A DNA stretch of 64,000 nucleotides from Gp6-AA40 sp035293405 (GTDB lineage: Bacteria; Acidobacteriota; Vicinamibacteria; Vicinamibacterales; UBA2999): assembly GCA_035293405.1 (NCBI GenBank), contig DATDOE010000108.1, forward strand, positions 1-64,000, in the 5' to 3' direction. The notes under the pieces were generated by a model, which saw nothing but the letters and a program-made list of their open reading frames with translations, ran no database searches and was not told the origin of the DNA. How positions within the stretch are numbered: position 1 is the stretch's first letter; each line of letters begins with the position of its first letter. Both the position numbers and the translations under genes were made by a program. This document shows, piece by piece, positions 35,772 through 44,869 of this stretch.

Positions 35772-35882
35772 TGTGACCGGGATTCGGGATTCGGGATCCG
35801 GGATTCGACACTCGCAACCCGAGACCGATGAATTCCGAACGGCGAGTCCCGAGTCCCGAGTCCCGAGTCCCGGCGAGTGGGA
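35772..35882. repeat. GGGATTC and GAGTCCC heptamer arrays before rimM
   Basis: Four GGGATTC-like heptamers (35777-35806) are followed by four perfect GAGTCCC heptamers (35848-35878). The stretch is open in the rimM frame from 35773, so it could be a leader or a 38-residue N-terminal extension. Confidence 0.8.
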
Positions 35883-35886
35883 CCAG

Positions 35887-36438
35887 ATGGTGCTCGTGGG
35901 TCGCATCGCGCGGCCGCACGGCCTCCGTGGCCAGGTCATCGTCACACCGGACACGGACTTCGTCGAGGATCGGTTCAAGGCTGGCGCGACCTTCTGGACC
36001 CAGTCGGCACACGGCGCGGAGCAGTTGATCGTCGCCACTGCGCGGGTGCAGAACGGCCGCCCGGTGGTCGGGTTCGAAGGGTTCTCGACGATCGACGAGG
36101 TGGAGCGTCTGTCCGGGCTGGAGTTGCGGGTGCCCGAGAGCGAGTTGAAGGCGCTCGGCGAGGGTTCGTACTACCACCATCAGCTCATGGGCTGCGTGGT
36201 CGAGACAACAGCCGGCGAGCGCGTCGGCGAGGTGGTGCGGGTTGAGGGCGGGGCGGCCGGGAGCCTGCTGGTGATCGCGAGCCCACGCGGAGAAGTGCTG
36301 GTTCCGCTGGTCGCCACGGTGTGCGTGGAGGTCGACATCGCCGGCCGGCGGATTCGGATCGATCCCCCGGCGGGTTTGTTGGAGCTGAACGAAATACGGA
36401 GACCGACTCGAACGCCTCGAACGATCCGAACGGAGTGA
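35887..36438 (+). CDS. rimM: Ribosome maturation factor RimM
   Basis: Helps assemble the 30S head. From the ATG at 35887 it has 183 residues, the family length: MVLVGRIARPHGLRGQVIV and the PRC-barrel part (YYHHQLMGCVVETTAGERVGEV). A GTG at 35773 would add residues encoded by heptamer repeats. The C-terminal tail (RRPTRTPRTIRTE) is encoded by the next array. Confidence 0.92.
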   Translation: MVLVGRIARPHGLRGQVIVTPDTDFVEDRFKAGATFWTQSAHGAEQLIVATARVQNGRPVVGFEGFSTIDEVERLSGLELRVPESELKALGEGSYYHHQLMGCVVETTAGERVGEVVRVEGGAAGSLLVIASPRGEVLVPLVATVCVEVDIAGRRIRIDPPAGLLELNEIRRPTRTPRTIRTE

Positions 36439-36480
36439 GCGATCCGAACGGACCGAACGATCCGAACGATCCGAACGCGT
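36405..36480. repeat. GATCCGAAC nonamer array at the rimM-trmD junction
   Basis: At least five CCGAACGAT/CCGAACGGA units in tandem overlap the last codons of rimM and end 2 nt before trmD. No other ribosome-binding site is visible. Confidence 0.8.
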
Positions 36481-36482
36481 CA

Positions 36483-37219
36483 ATGAAGTTCGACATCGTC
36501 ACGATCTTCCCGCGGATGATCGAGGCCGGCCTCGCGGAGGGCGTGGTCAGTCGAGGAATCGAACGGGGACTCCTCGATGTCCGCGTGCACGACCTGCGGG
36601 AGTTCACCACCGACCGGCACCGAAGCGTGGACGACGTGCCGTATGGCGGCGGGCCGGGGATGGTGATGAAGCCGGAGCCGCTGATGCGGGCGGTTGAGCA
36701 CATTCGCACCGTACGTGGAACGCCGGACGCCATCGTGCTGCTGTCGCCGCAGGGCAGGACGTTCACGCAGGCGGAGGCAGAGCGGTTCGGTCGTCTCGGG
36801 CACGTGGCGTTCCTGTGCGGCCGATACGAAGGGATGGACGAGCGGGTCCGGGAGCTCGTCGCAACCGAGGAGCTGTCGATCGGCGACTACGTGCTGAGCG
36901 GTGGGGAACTGCCGGCACTGGTCGTGGTCGATGCGGTGAGCCGGCTGGTGCCGGGCGTGGTCGGGGACCAGCAGTCGGTGGCCGAAGATTCGTTCTCGCG
37001 CGGCCTGCTCGACTACCCGCACTACACGCGCCCGGCCGAAGTCGCGGGCCGGCGGGTGCCGGACGTGCTGCTCTCGGGGCATCACGCTGAGGTGCGCCGG
37101 TGGCGCCGGAAGGCGGCGCTGGCCAGGACGCTCGAGCGGCGTCCGGAATTGCTCGCGGGAGCCGCGCTCGATGACGAAGAGCGGGCCCTGCTGGACGAGA
37201 TCAAGAAGGAGACGGAATC

Positions 37220-37223
<4 letters not shown>
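36483..37223 (+). CDS. trmD: tRNA (guanine-37 N1)-methyltransferase
   Basis: Makes m1G37 to prevent frameshifting. The 246-residue SPOUT enzyme has the trefoil-knot AdoMet motifs: VDDVPYGGGPGMVMKPEPL, LCGRYEGMDERV and SIGDYVLSGGELPALVVVDA. It overlaps rplS by 4 bp. Confidence 0.97.
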
Positions 37224-37567
<344 letters not shown>

Positions 37568-37672
37568 ACTCAACCCCCAACGCCCAATCCGTTGCAGATT
37601 CCAACTCCCAAGTGTTGGGAGTTGGCCGGGCGTTAGTTGTTGGGAGTTGGGAGTTCACGCAGATGGTTAGGG
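37568..37672. repeat. Inverted GGGAGTTG arrays between rplS and rnhB
   Basis: CCAACTCCCAA is followed by GTTGGGAGTTGG-type tandem copies, and again TTGTTGGGAGTTGGGAGTT. The first pair forms a strong hairpin. Family is shared with the array before rpsP. Confidence 0.8.
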
Positions 37673-37680
37673 TGCGTGCC

Positions 37681-38283
37681 ATGAGAACTCTCGAGAACGC
37701 CCTGCGGCGTTGGGGGTTCTATCGCGTGGCCGGCTGCGACGAAGTGGGGCGCGGCTGCCTGGCCGGTCCGGTTGTGGCCGGCGCCGTCATCCTCGATCCG
37801 GACTGCCACATTCCGGGTCTTGCCGATTCCAAGACCGTCGCGGCGGAGGAGCGCGAGCGTCTCCACGCGCTGATCACGAAGAAGGCCCTGGCCTGGTCGG
37901 TGGCCTTCCTCGAGCCTGCCGAGATCGACGCGATCAACATCCATCAGGCGTCCCTCCAGGCGATGCGACGGGCCGTGCTCGCCATCGCGCCGCTCCCGGA
38001 CATGGTGCTGGTCGACGCGTTTCGCATTCCTGATCTGGAGATCGCCCAACGCGGCGTGCTTCACGGCGACCGTCGCTGCGCGGCCATTGCTGCCGCCTCG
38101 ATCGTGGCCAAGGTGACCCGCGATCGTCAGATGATGACCGAGCACGCGCTGGATCCGCGCTACGGCTACGACCGCCACAAGGGCTACGCCACCGCCGACC
38201 ACCGCGCCGCCGTCGAGCGGTTCGGGTACTCTCCGCTGCACCGCCGCTCCTTCCGGTCGCAGGGAAGTCTGTTTGACCTTTAA
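37681..38283 (+). CDS. rnhB: Ribonuclease HII
   Basis: Removes ribonucleotides from DNA. The 200-residue protein starts MRTLENALRRWG. Active-site motifs are GCDEVGRGCLAGPVVAGAVIL (DE pair), DSKTV, and VLVDAFRIPD, plus KVTRDRQM. Confidence 0.96.
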   Translation: MRTLENALRRWGFYRVAGCDEVGRGCLAGPVVAGAVILDPDCHIPGLADSKTVAAEERERLHALITKKALAWSVAFLEPAEIDAINIHQASLQAMRRAVLAIAPLPDMVLVDAFRIPDLEIAQRGVLHGDRRCAAIAAASIVAKVTRDRQMMTEHALDPRYGYDRHKGYATADHRAAVERFGYSPLHRRSFRSQGSLFDL

Positions 38284-38307
38284 CCTTTACCCTTTGAACT
38301 TCCCACG
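38284..38307. repeat. Short CCTTTAA array
   Basis: Three CCTTTAA/CCTTTGA units in tandem between rnhB and the small membrane-protein gene. Confidence 0.5.
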
Positions 38308-38577
38308 GTGATGCGGCTGCTGCTGACGGCGTTCTTCTTCGAGGCCGGAGTGGTCCTGCTGCTCGTGCCCTGGTCGACGTACTGGGAGCGGAACTATTTC
38401 GTGCAGGCGCTGCCCGTGCTTCAGACGCTTCTGACCAACGACTTCGTACGCGGTGCGGTGTCGGGCCTCGGCCTCGTGAATCTGCTGGCCGGCCTGGTCG
38501 AGATCTGGTCGTTCCTGACGACCCGGCACGTCGCGGAGCCCTACGTCTCGATTCGTACGCCGGCGCCTGAGGAGTAA
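38308..38577 (+). CDS. Small two-helix membrane protein, unknown function
   Basis: An 88-89 residue protein with two hydrophobic helices (LLLTAFFFEAGVVLLLVPW; GAVSGLGLVNLLAGLVEIW). Start is GTG at 38308 or ATG at 38311. It lies 3 bp before thiE. No family is recognised with confidence. Confidence 0.6.
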   Translation: MMRLLLTAFFFEAGVVLLLVPWSTYWERNYFVQALPVLQTLLTNDFVRGAVSGLGLVNLLAGLVEIWSFLTTRHVAEPYVSIRTPAPEE

Positions 38578-38580
38578 ACC

Positions 38581-39216
38581 GTGCGCCCGGTCGTGTGCAT
38601 GATTACCGACCGCCAGCGATTCGGTGGCAACGCCGAGGACCTGCTGATCGCCCGCGTCGCGGCGGCCGCGGCCGCGGGCGTCGACCTGGTGCAGGTTCGC
38701 GAGCGGGACATGGAGGGCGCGGCCCTCACGCGGCTCGTGACCCGGTGCGTACAGGCCACGACCGGGACACGAACGCGGGTGCTGGTCAACGATCGCCTCG
38801 ATATCGCGATCGCGGCTGGCGCCCACGGCGTGCACCTCCGAGGCGACTCGATGCCGGCGCACAGAGCGCGAGCCCTCACGCCGCCGGGGTTTCTGATTGG
38901 CCGCTCGGTGCATACAGTGGACGAGGCCGTTCGCGTCACCGCAGACGGTGGGCTCGATTACCTGCTGCTGGGGGCGGTGTTCGACACCCAATCCAAGCCT
39001 GGGGCAGTGGCGGCTGGTATCGACGTGCTCGCGGGAGTGGCGGCGGCAACCGCTCTTCCGGTGTTGGCGGTCGGCGGTGTGACTGCGAACCGTGTGCACC
39101 AGCTCGCGGGCACTGGGTGCGCAGGTTTTGCCGCGATTGGCTTCTTCGCCGGGGACGAGGGCGAGCCTCTCGAGGAGGTGGTCGCCGCGGCCTCACAGGC
39201 GTTTGAGAAGGGATGA
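38581..39216 (+). CDS. thiE: Thiamine-phosphate synthase
   Basis: Joins HMP-PP and THZ-P to thiamine phosphate. The 211-residue TIM barrel has VDLVQVRERDMEGAAL, RVLVNDRLDIAIAAGAHGVHL, IGRSVHTVDEAVRV, DYLLLGAVFDTQSKPG and VLAVGGVTANRVHQL. No TPP riboswitch is seen; it is inside an operon. It starts with GTG. Confidence 0.94.
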   Translation: MRPVVCMITDRQRFGGNAEDLLIARVAAAAAAGVDLVQVRERDMEGAALTRLVTRCVQATTGTRTRVLVNDRLDIAIAAGAHGVHLRGDSMPAHRARALTPPGFLIGRSVHTVDEAVRVTADGGLDYLLLGAVFDTQSKPGAVAAGIDVLAGVAAATALPVLAVGGVTANRVHQLAGTGCAGFAAIGFFAGDEGEPLEEVVAAASQAFEKG

Positions 39217-39219
39217 CTG

Positions 39220-39993
39220 ATGGATACGGGCTTTAGAACGCCGCTGTTGGATCTCTTCCGACGAGGCGAGGTCGCTCCCGACGTCAAGATGATGGCGGCT
39301 CAGGGCGCGCTCGCGCCGCGCGCACACGAGCAGATTGGGCTCCTCGTGCTGCTTCACAGCGACGCCGATCCGGAGATTGCGCGCACGGCGGAGGCGACAC
39401 TCCAGGCCATTCCACCCGAGTCGATTGCCGCGTTTCTTGCGCGGTCTGATGCACCGGCCGAGCTGCGCACGTTCTTCGCCGCGCGCGGCATCGAGCCGGC
39501 GCCGGCCCCCGCGCCAGACGCCGAAGCCGATGCCCCGATCATCGACACCGCGCCCGAGGTTGCGCCCGAAGAGGAGGCGGCGGATACAGCCACGGCCCTG
39601 CAGCGGCTGGCGGCCATGAACGTTCCGCAGAAGGTCCAGCGTGCGACGAAGGGCTCGCGCGAGGAGCGGGCCATTCTCATTCGCGATCCCAACAAGATGA
39701 TCTCGATGGCCGTCCTGAGCAGCCCGAAGCTGACGTCCACCGAAATTGAGGGCTACGCGCGGGGAGGCAACATTTCTGAGGAGTGTCTGCGGGTCATCGC
39801 CCAGACGCGGGCGTGGATGAAGAACTACAACGTCGTGTACGCGCTCACGAAGAATCCGAAGACACCCGTGGCCATCTCGATGAACCTGCTGGCCCGGCTC
39901 ACCGAGAAGGACCTGCGTCAGCTGTCGACGGATCGAAACGTGCCCGACGTGCTGAGGGTCACGGCGAGGAAGAAAGTGGTTATCGATAAGTAG
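39220..39993 (+). CDS. Helical-repeat (HEAT-like) protein, unknown function
   Basis: A 257-residue cytosolic protein. Short helical repeats (ARTAEATLQAIPPESIAAFL; ISMAVLSSPKLTSTEIEGYA; VVYALTKNPKTPVAISMNLL) are interrupted by an Ala/Pro/Glu-rich linker (about 92-125). No catalytic motif is seen. It lies 3 bp after thiE. Confidence 0.7.
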   Translation: MDTGFRTPLLDLFRRGEVAPDVKMMAAQGALAPRAHEQIGLLVLLHSDADPEIARTAEATLQAIPPESIAAFLARSDAPAELRTFFAARGIEPAPAPAPDAEADAPIIDTAPEVAPEEEAADTATALQRLAAMNVPQKVQRATKGSREERAILIRDPNKMISMAVLSSPKLTSTEIEGYARGGNISEECLRVIAQTRAWMKNYNVVYALTKNPKTPVAISMNLLARLTEKDLRQLSTDRNVPDVLRVTARKKVVIDK

Positions 39994-40132
39994 AAAAGTG
40001 GAAAAGTGGAAAAGTTGAAAAGTAGGTTGAAAGTGCAACCAGCTGCTGCGATCGAAGCGGCAAGAGCGCACTTATCGTCTTACTTTTCCACTTCTTCGAC
40101 TTCTTCCACTTTTCAACTTTGCCGCCCAGTCT
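39994..40132. repeat. ORF-less relative of the four-helix-bundle element
   Basis: AGTGGAAAAGTGGAAAAG-type repeats (39994-40030) and the stretch AAAGTGCAACCAGCTGCTGC (40030-40049) are followed, 28 bp on, by the reverse-complement array TTACTTTTCCACTTC (40079-40125). The same order (array, GTGCAAC-AGCTGCT, array) bounds the four-helix-bundle gene at 18090-18686, but here there is no gene in between. The right array overlaps the end of the gene at 40072. Confidence 0.7.
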
Positions 40133-40356
40133 CTTCTCATCTGGGCGAGTCCCTCCATGTAGACCGTCGCCTTCTCACGCTCTTCTTCGCTGCCGAGGCT
40201 CTTGAGCAGCTCGATGGCGTGGGCGAGGTCGTGTTCGATGCTCTGACGCGTGGTCTTGAAGTAGATCCGCCGAATCTCCGCGAGCGCGGCCGCCGGATCG
40301 GGCGGGCCCTTTTTCAGGGATTGCAGCGACACGAAACCGGCGGGAGGCTTGGCCAT
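40072..40356 (-). CDS. Small helical protein, unknown function
   Basis: A 94-residue protein starting MAKPPAGFVSLQSLKKGPPD, mainly helical, with no known motif. Its last 14 residues (LKSGRSRRSGKVRR) are encoded by a TTTTCCACTT-type repeat array, so the original end may have been altered. It starts 1 bp downstream of the polX stop on the same strand. Confidence 0.6.
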   Translation of the reverse strand: MAKPPAGFVSLQSLKKGPPDPAAALAEIRRIYFKTTRQSIEHDLAHAIELLKSLGSEEEREKATVYMEGLAQMRRDWAAKLKSGRSRRSGKVRR

Positions 40357-40357
40357 C

Positions 40358-42079
40358 TCATCCCCTCCGATTCCGGCGAAGCTGTGCGCGAAGGGCATCG
40401 AGTCCGCGGGTGTTGAGCACGTCCTCGGGACGGGCCCACGCCCGCCGCGCCATCTGGACGCCCCACTTCAGACGGTCGAGCGCGGTGGCGGCATGCGCAT
40501 CGGTCGAAATGATGAGAGGGACGCCGTGCTCGCGCGCGAGGCGCGCGTGCGCGTCGCCAAGATCCAGCCGCTCTGGTTGACAGTTGATCTCGAGCGCCAC
40601 GCCGCGCTCCGCCGCCTTTCGTACGATGGCGCCCATGTCGATCCCGAGCGGCTCGCGCTTGAGGAGCCGCCGGCCGGTGGGGTGTCCGAGCACATCAACC
40701 CACGGGCAGTCCAGCACGCGCAGCAGGCGGTCGGTCATCTGCGACTGATCCTGCGAGAAATGTGAGTGCACGGAGGCGACCACGAAGTCGAGCTGGGCCA
40801 GGCAATCGTCGGCGAGATCGAGGCGGCCGTCCTGCAGAATGTCGCACTCGATGCCGGCCAGCAGCGTGAGCCCTTCGAATCGGCCGTTCAGGCCCCGCAC
40901 CCTGGCGGCATGCGCGAGCGCCCGTTGCTCGTCGAGCCCGTTGGCCATCGCCAGCGCCTTGCTGTGGTCGGTGATGGCGATGTACTGGTGCCCGAGGCGA
41001 TGCGCGGCGGCCGCCATCGTCTCGAGATCGTCGCGGCCGTCGGTGGCCGTGGTGTGCATGTGCAGGTCGCCGCGAAGGTCGGACACCGAGACGAGCCGGG
41101 GCAGCGATCCGGCAACCGCGGCTTCGATCTCACCACGGAGCTCTCGAAGCTCGGGCTCGACCCAGGACATGCCCAGCGCCTGATAGATGCCTTCCTCGGT
41201 GTCGCCGGCGATGCGTTGATCGTCGTCTGCCCGGAACAACCCGTACTCGTTCAGTTTGAGGCCGCGTTGCACCGCCCGATCGCGGACCGCGATGTTGTGC
41301 GCCTTGGAGCCGGTGAAGTACTGCATCGCGGCGCCGCGGCTTTCCGTCGGCACCAGGCGGAGGTCCGTCTGGTAGCCGCCGCTCAACCTCACGCTGGACT
41401 TGGTCGACCCCTGGCCCAGGATGCGCTCGACGCGCGAATAGGCGATGAAGGCCTCCATCAACGGCTCGTTGCCACCGACGGCGAGGATGTCGATGTCGCC
41501 GCACGTTTCACAGCCGCGACGAAGGCTGCCGACCGGGATGAGCTCGACGCCCGGCGCCTGGGCCTGCAGGTAGCTCACGACCTCGGCGGCCGTCGCCGCT
41601 GTGTCGGTGAGGAGATGGCGCCCGGCATCCTTGGCCCGTTCTTCGATCGACTTGAGGATCTGCGCTTCCTTCTTGGCGCCCATGCCCTTCAGCGAGCGAA
41701 GCCGGCCCTCGCGCGCCGCCGCCGAAAGCTGTTCGAGCGAGGAGATATTGAGCGTCGAGTACAGGAGCGCGACCGTCTTCGGCCCCACCCCCTGAAGCCG
41801 CAGGAGCTCGAGGATGGTCGGTGGGAACTGCTGCAACAGCTCCTCGTGAAAGCGGCAGGTGCCGGTATCGCCAAGCTCACGGATCTTTGCGGCCAGGTCC
41901 TTGCCGATGCCGGGGAGTACTCGGAGCTGCTGGTCGTTCAGGCGCGCGACCGCATCGGGCCACGTGGCCACGGTCTCGGCGGCGGATCGGTAGGCCCGAA
42001 TCTTGAACCCGTTGTCGCCCTTGATCTCGAGCAGGTCGGCGATCTGCGCCAGCACCTGGGCCACCGCCGTGTTATCCAC
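40358..42079 (-). CDS. polX: Bacterial DNA polymerase X
   Basis: A 573-residue family-X DNA polymerase with a 3'-5' exonuclease, likely active in base-excision repair. N-terminal HhH-type helices (1-100), the polymerase core (GSLRRGCETCGDIDILAVGG with the Asp pair) and a C-terminal PHP domain (DLHMHTTATDGRDDLETMA, ITDHSKALAMANGL) are complete. It starts with GTG and overlaps the kinase gene upstream by 8 bp. Confidence 0.95.
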   Translation of the reverse strand: MDNTAVAQVLAQIADLLEIKGDNGFKIRAYRSAAETVATWPDAVARLNDQQLRVLPGIGKDLAAKIRELGDTGTCRFHEELLQQFPPTILELLRLQGVGPKTVALLYSTLNISSLEQLSAAAREGRLRSLKGMGAKKEAQILKSIEERAKDAGRHLLTDTAATAAEVVSYLQAQAPGVELIPVGSLRRGCETCGDIDILAVGGNEPLMEAFIAYSRVERILGQGSTKSSVRLSGGYQTDLRLVPTESRGAAMQYFTGSKAHNIAVRDRAVQRGLKLNEYGLFRADDDQRIAGDTEEGIYQALGMSWVEPELRELRGEIEAAVAGSLPRLVSVSDLRGDLHMHTTATDGRDDLETMAAAAHRLGHQYIAITDHSKALAMANGLDEQRALAHAARVRGLNGRFEGLTLLAGIECDILQDGRLDLADDCLAQLDFVVASVHSHFSQDQSQMTDRLLRVLDCPWVDVLGHPTGRRLLKREPLGIDMGAIVRKAAERGVALEINCQPERLDLGDAHARLAREHGVPLIISTDAHAATALDRLKWGVQMARRAWARPEDVLNTRGLDALRAQLRRNRRG

Positions 42080-43061
42080 GCGAGAGCCCGTGCCGCTCGA
42101 ACGTGTAGTCGAGCAGACGCGCCCCGCCGCCCGTCAAGGCGTTGCGGATGGCGTCGCGCGCCGAAGGCGGTCCGTAGCAGAACAGGCATCCGCCGCCGCC
42201 GGCGCCGCACACCTTGGCGGCCGTAGCCCCGGCGGCAGAGGCACGCGCGATCAGGTCATCGATGGCCGGGGTCGTTACTCCGGGCGCCAGGCGCTTCCGG
42301 TTGTCCCACTCTTGCGCGATGGCGGAGCCGACCTGGTCCCAATTGCCCTTCTCGAGCGCCTCGCGCATGACGGCGGCGGTGTCCCGGATGCGCTCGAAGC
42401 AGTCGAAGACGTAGCGGTCGCCATCGATGTGGCGCTTGGTGATCTCCCAGTTGTTGGTGCCAGAGTTGCGCGGCTCGCCGGTGTAGCACAGGGTGATGCG
42501 CTGCTGGAGCTCGGCGAGGTCGACGTCGAGCGGCACGCGGCGAACGCCGTCGGCTTCGAGCTCGACGGCGGCGATGCCGCCGTAGAGGGCAGGGCGGTAA
42601 TCCTGGAGCCCGGTGGGCACGCCGATGGCCTGGGCCTCGATGTTCATGGCGACCTGGAGCAGGGCCTCCGGGTCATAGTGCGTGCGCTTGAAGTCGGCCA
42701 GGCCGGCGCACACGGCGACGTTGAGCGCCGACGAGCCCGCGATGCCCGCGCCGGCGGGTGACTGCGACGTCGTCGTGAGCGTGATGCCGCGTGCCTCGAA
42801 GAAGTGCACGATCAGGCAGAGCAGCCGGAGCTCCTGCCGATCCCTGAGCTCGCGCCAGTCGTCGGCCTCGACGGTCGCCCCTGTATCCTCGGAGCGAATC
42901 ACGATGCGCGTATCAGCTCGTGACTCGATGAGGGCACTGGCGCGAATGCTGATCGCCGCATTCAGCGTCTGCGCGCCAGCATGAAAAAGGTAGAGCGGCC
43001 AGATGTCAATCGTCCCGCCGGCGAGATCGATGCGGGTAGGGGCCGAGGTCGCGATGCGCAC
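42072..43061 (-). CDS. GHMP-family sugar kinase (heptose-kinase-like)
   Basis: A 329-residue GHMP kinase. Motifs are PTRIDLAGGTIDIW near the N-terminus, SPAGAGIAGSSALNVAVCAG (ATP loop) and CGAGGGGCLFCYG. It resembles D-glycero-D-manno-heptose-7-phosphate kinases of surface-sugar pathways. The start is the GTG at 43061; a TATAAT box ends 6 nt before it, so the mRNA is probably leaderless. Confidence 0.85.
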   Translation of the reverse strand: MRIATSAPTRIDLAGGTIDIWPLYLFHAGAQTLNAAISIRASALIESRADTRIVIRSEDTGATVEADDWRELRDRQELRLLCLIVHFFEARGITLTTTSQSPAGAGIAGSSALNVAVCAGLADFKRTHYDPEALLQVAMNIEAQAIGVPTGLQDYRPALYGGIAAVELEADGVRRVPLDVDLAELQQRITLCYTGEPRNSGTNNWEITKRHIDGDRYVFDCFERIRDTAAVMREALEKGNWDQVGSAIAQEWDNRKRLAPGVTTPAIDDLIARASAAGATAAKVCGAGGGGCLFCYGPPSARDAIRNALTGGGARLLDYTFERHGLSRG

Positions 43062-43067
43062 GGAAGG

Positions 43068-43073
43068 ATTATA
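43068..43073 (-). promoter_or_regulatory. -10 box of leaderless kinase-polX transcript
   Basis: Perfect TATAAT on the minus strand, followed by CCTTCC and then the GTG start codon. No strong -35 box is visible. The box with its flanks (CGATATAATCCT) recurs before pyrH at 60890. Confidence 0.65.
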
Positions 43074-43080
43074 TCGAGCC

Positions 43081-43757
43081 CTACCGCGTCCGCCGGCCGA
43101 CGACATCGATCAGCGCGGGCCCGATGAGCAGCGAGGTCTTCTTGCGGCCGTTCAGAATCCACTGCCGGCGCAGTCGCTTCGCGTCCTTCGTGCTGAACGG
43201 CGTGACGTCGGCGAGTTGATCCATCACGCCGAGAAAGTAGCTCGACAACCAGGCCCACACCGGCTCGCCCGGATGGCCGGTTCTGATCGTCGGCGTGAGT
43301 CTTCGATGGCCAGGAGGCCGCCCGGTTTGAGGGCGGCGGCGAGCGTGCGGATGTGGCGCGCCGGATCGGGCAGGAACAGAAACACCCATCTCGCGAAAAT
43401 CAGGTCGTAGTGGCGTGTCGGCAGCGGCGTCTCGGAGAGCATCGAGTCCCACACGGTGCCGTGACCGAATCCGTCCTTCGCGCAGAGCGCGCGCAGACGC
43501 GCGCGAAACGCCGCGGACGGCTCGACGGCGTCGACCGCGCCGCGGACGCGCCGGCGCAGCTCGAGGTGCAGGGAACCCTGACCTGGACCGATCTCGAGCA
43601 CCTTCCATCCCCCTCGAATACGGAGACGGTCGAAGAGTGCGTGGGCCGTGGGGTCCCAGAGACGGGCCTGCGCCCGCAGCCTCGCTGCTTCAGTACGGGC
43701 GTCGCCGAGGAGATACCGATACGGACGTGCGCGCGCGCCGCGCCTGTGGTCGTTCAT
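43081..43757 (-). pseudogene. Broken SAM-dependent methyltransferase
   Basis: The first frame gives a normal methyltransferase N-terminus with the AdoMet motif VLEIGPGQGSLHLELRRRV and DLIFARWVFLFLPDP, up to GLLAIED near 43305. The continuation (TPTIRTGHPGEPVWAW ... SLLIGPALIDVVG) is in another frame. About 40-60 residues expected between the two parts are missing. A deletion with a frameshift explains this better than a single-base sequencing error. Confidence 0.7.
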
Positions 43758-43767
43758 GACGTGAGGC

Positions 43768-43773
43768 TACAAT
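43768..43773 (+). promoter_or_regulatory. -10 box of nagZ operon
   Basis: TACAAT followed by 7 nt and the GTG at 43781. The ATG at 43772 overlaps the box itself and could not be transcribed from this promoter. Confidence 0.55.
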
Positions 43774-43780
43774 GTTCAGC

Positions 43781-44869
43781 GTGCCGAGCGCCATTCGCCG
43801 CGACATCGGGCAGCTCCTGATTGGCAGTCTGCCGGGCAAGACCATCACACCCGAAATCCGATCGCTGGCCCATGAGTTCTCTCTAGGCGGCGTGATCTTC
43901 TTCGGGCGGAACATCGAGGTGCCGGAACAGGTCGCCGAGCTCTCTCTCGATGTCCAGACGCTCGGATCCGGGCTGCCGTTGTGGGTGAGCGTCGATCAGG
44001 AAGGCGGCCGGGTGGCGCGTCTCAAGGCGCCGTTCACGGTGTGGCCGCCAATGGCGGTGCTCGGGCGAAGCGGCGACGCGGCGCTTGCGGGACGGTTCGG
44101 GGCGGCACTTGCCGCCGAGCTCCGTGCCGTGGGCATCACCCTCGACTACGCGCCGGTCCTCGACATTCATACCAACCCGAAGAATCCAGTGATTGGCGAT
44201 CGGGCGCTGGCCGAGGATGCCGACAGCGTCGCGCGCCTTGGGGCGGCGATCATCGGTGCGCTGCAGGGGAGCGGCGTGGCCGCCTGTGGCAAGCACTTCC
44301 CGGGGCACGGCGATACGTCGGTCGACTCGCATCTCGAGCTGCCGCTCGTAGAACATCCCCCGGATCGGATCCGCCGCGTGGAGTTCGTGCCGTTCCGCGA
44401 AGCCATCAAGGCCGGCGTGGCGTTCATCATGACGGCTCACGTACTGGTGCCCTCACTGGACGAGGACAAGCCCGCCACCCTCTCTCCACGAGTCGTGCAG
44501 GCACTGCTCAGGGAAGAGCTCGGATTCCCGGGAGTGATTCTCAGCGATGACCTGGAGATGAAGGCGATCGCGAAGTCGTATACCGTGCCCGACGCCGCTG
44601 TGGAAGCCATTGCCGCCGGATGCGACGGTCTCCTGATTTGCAGCGGCGACGCCAACACACAAGCCGCGACGCTCGAAGCGCTCGTCTATGCCGTCGAACA
44701 GGGGACGATTCCCTACAAACGTCTGGAAGACGCACTCGCGCGGCTGCGTCGTGCGAAGGAGCGGTTCCTTGCCGCACCCGTCGCCTCGGGCCGTTTTTCC
44801 GAACGTCGCCGTGTCCTTGGCTGCGACGAACATCAGCGCATCGTCGAAGAGATGTCACGCTTCGCGTAA
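43781..44869 (+). CDS. nagZ: Beta-N-acetylhexosaminidase NagZ
   Basis: Glycoside-hydrolase family 3 enzyme that removes GlcNAc from anhydro-muropeptides in murein recycling. About 362 residues. Motifs are LWVSVDQEGGRVARLK, the catalytic histidine region CGKHFPGHGDTSVDSH, and the nucleophile Asp in VILSDDLEMKAI. GTG at 43781 is preferred over ATG at 43772 because of the -10 box. Its stop overlaps ldcA (TAATG). Confidence 0.94.
   Translation: MPSAIRRDIGQLLIGSLPGKTITPEIRSLAHEFSLGGVIFFGRNIEVPEQVAELSLDVQTLGSGLPLWVSVDQEGGRVARLKAPFTVWPPMAVLGRSGDAALAGRFGAALAAELRAVGITLDYAPVLDIHTNPKNPVIGDRALAEDADSVARLGAAIIGALQGSGVAACGKHFPGHGDTSVDSHLELPLVEHPPDRIRRVEFVPFREAIKAGVAFIMTAHVLVPSLDEDKPATLSPRVVQALLREELGFPGVILSDDLEMKAIAKSYTVPDAAVEAIAAGCDGLLICSGDANTQAATLEALVYAVEQGTIPYKRLEDALARLRRAKERFLAAPVASGRFSERRRVLGCDEHQRIVEEMSRFA

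Noticed and set aside
38560..38585. TPP riboswitch before thiE
   Set aside because: Only 3 bp separate thiE from the upstream gene; no THI-box sequence is visible.
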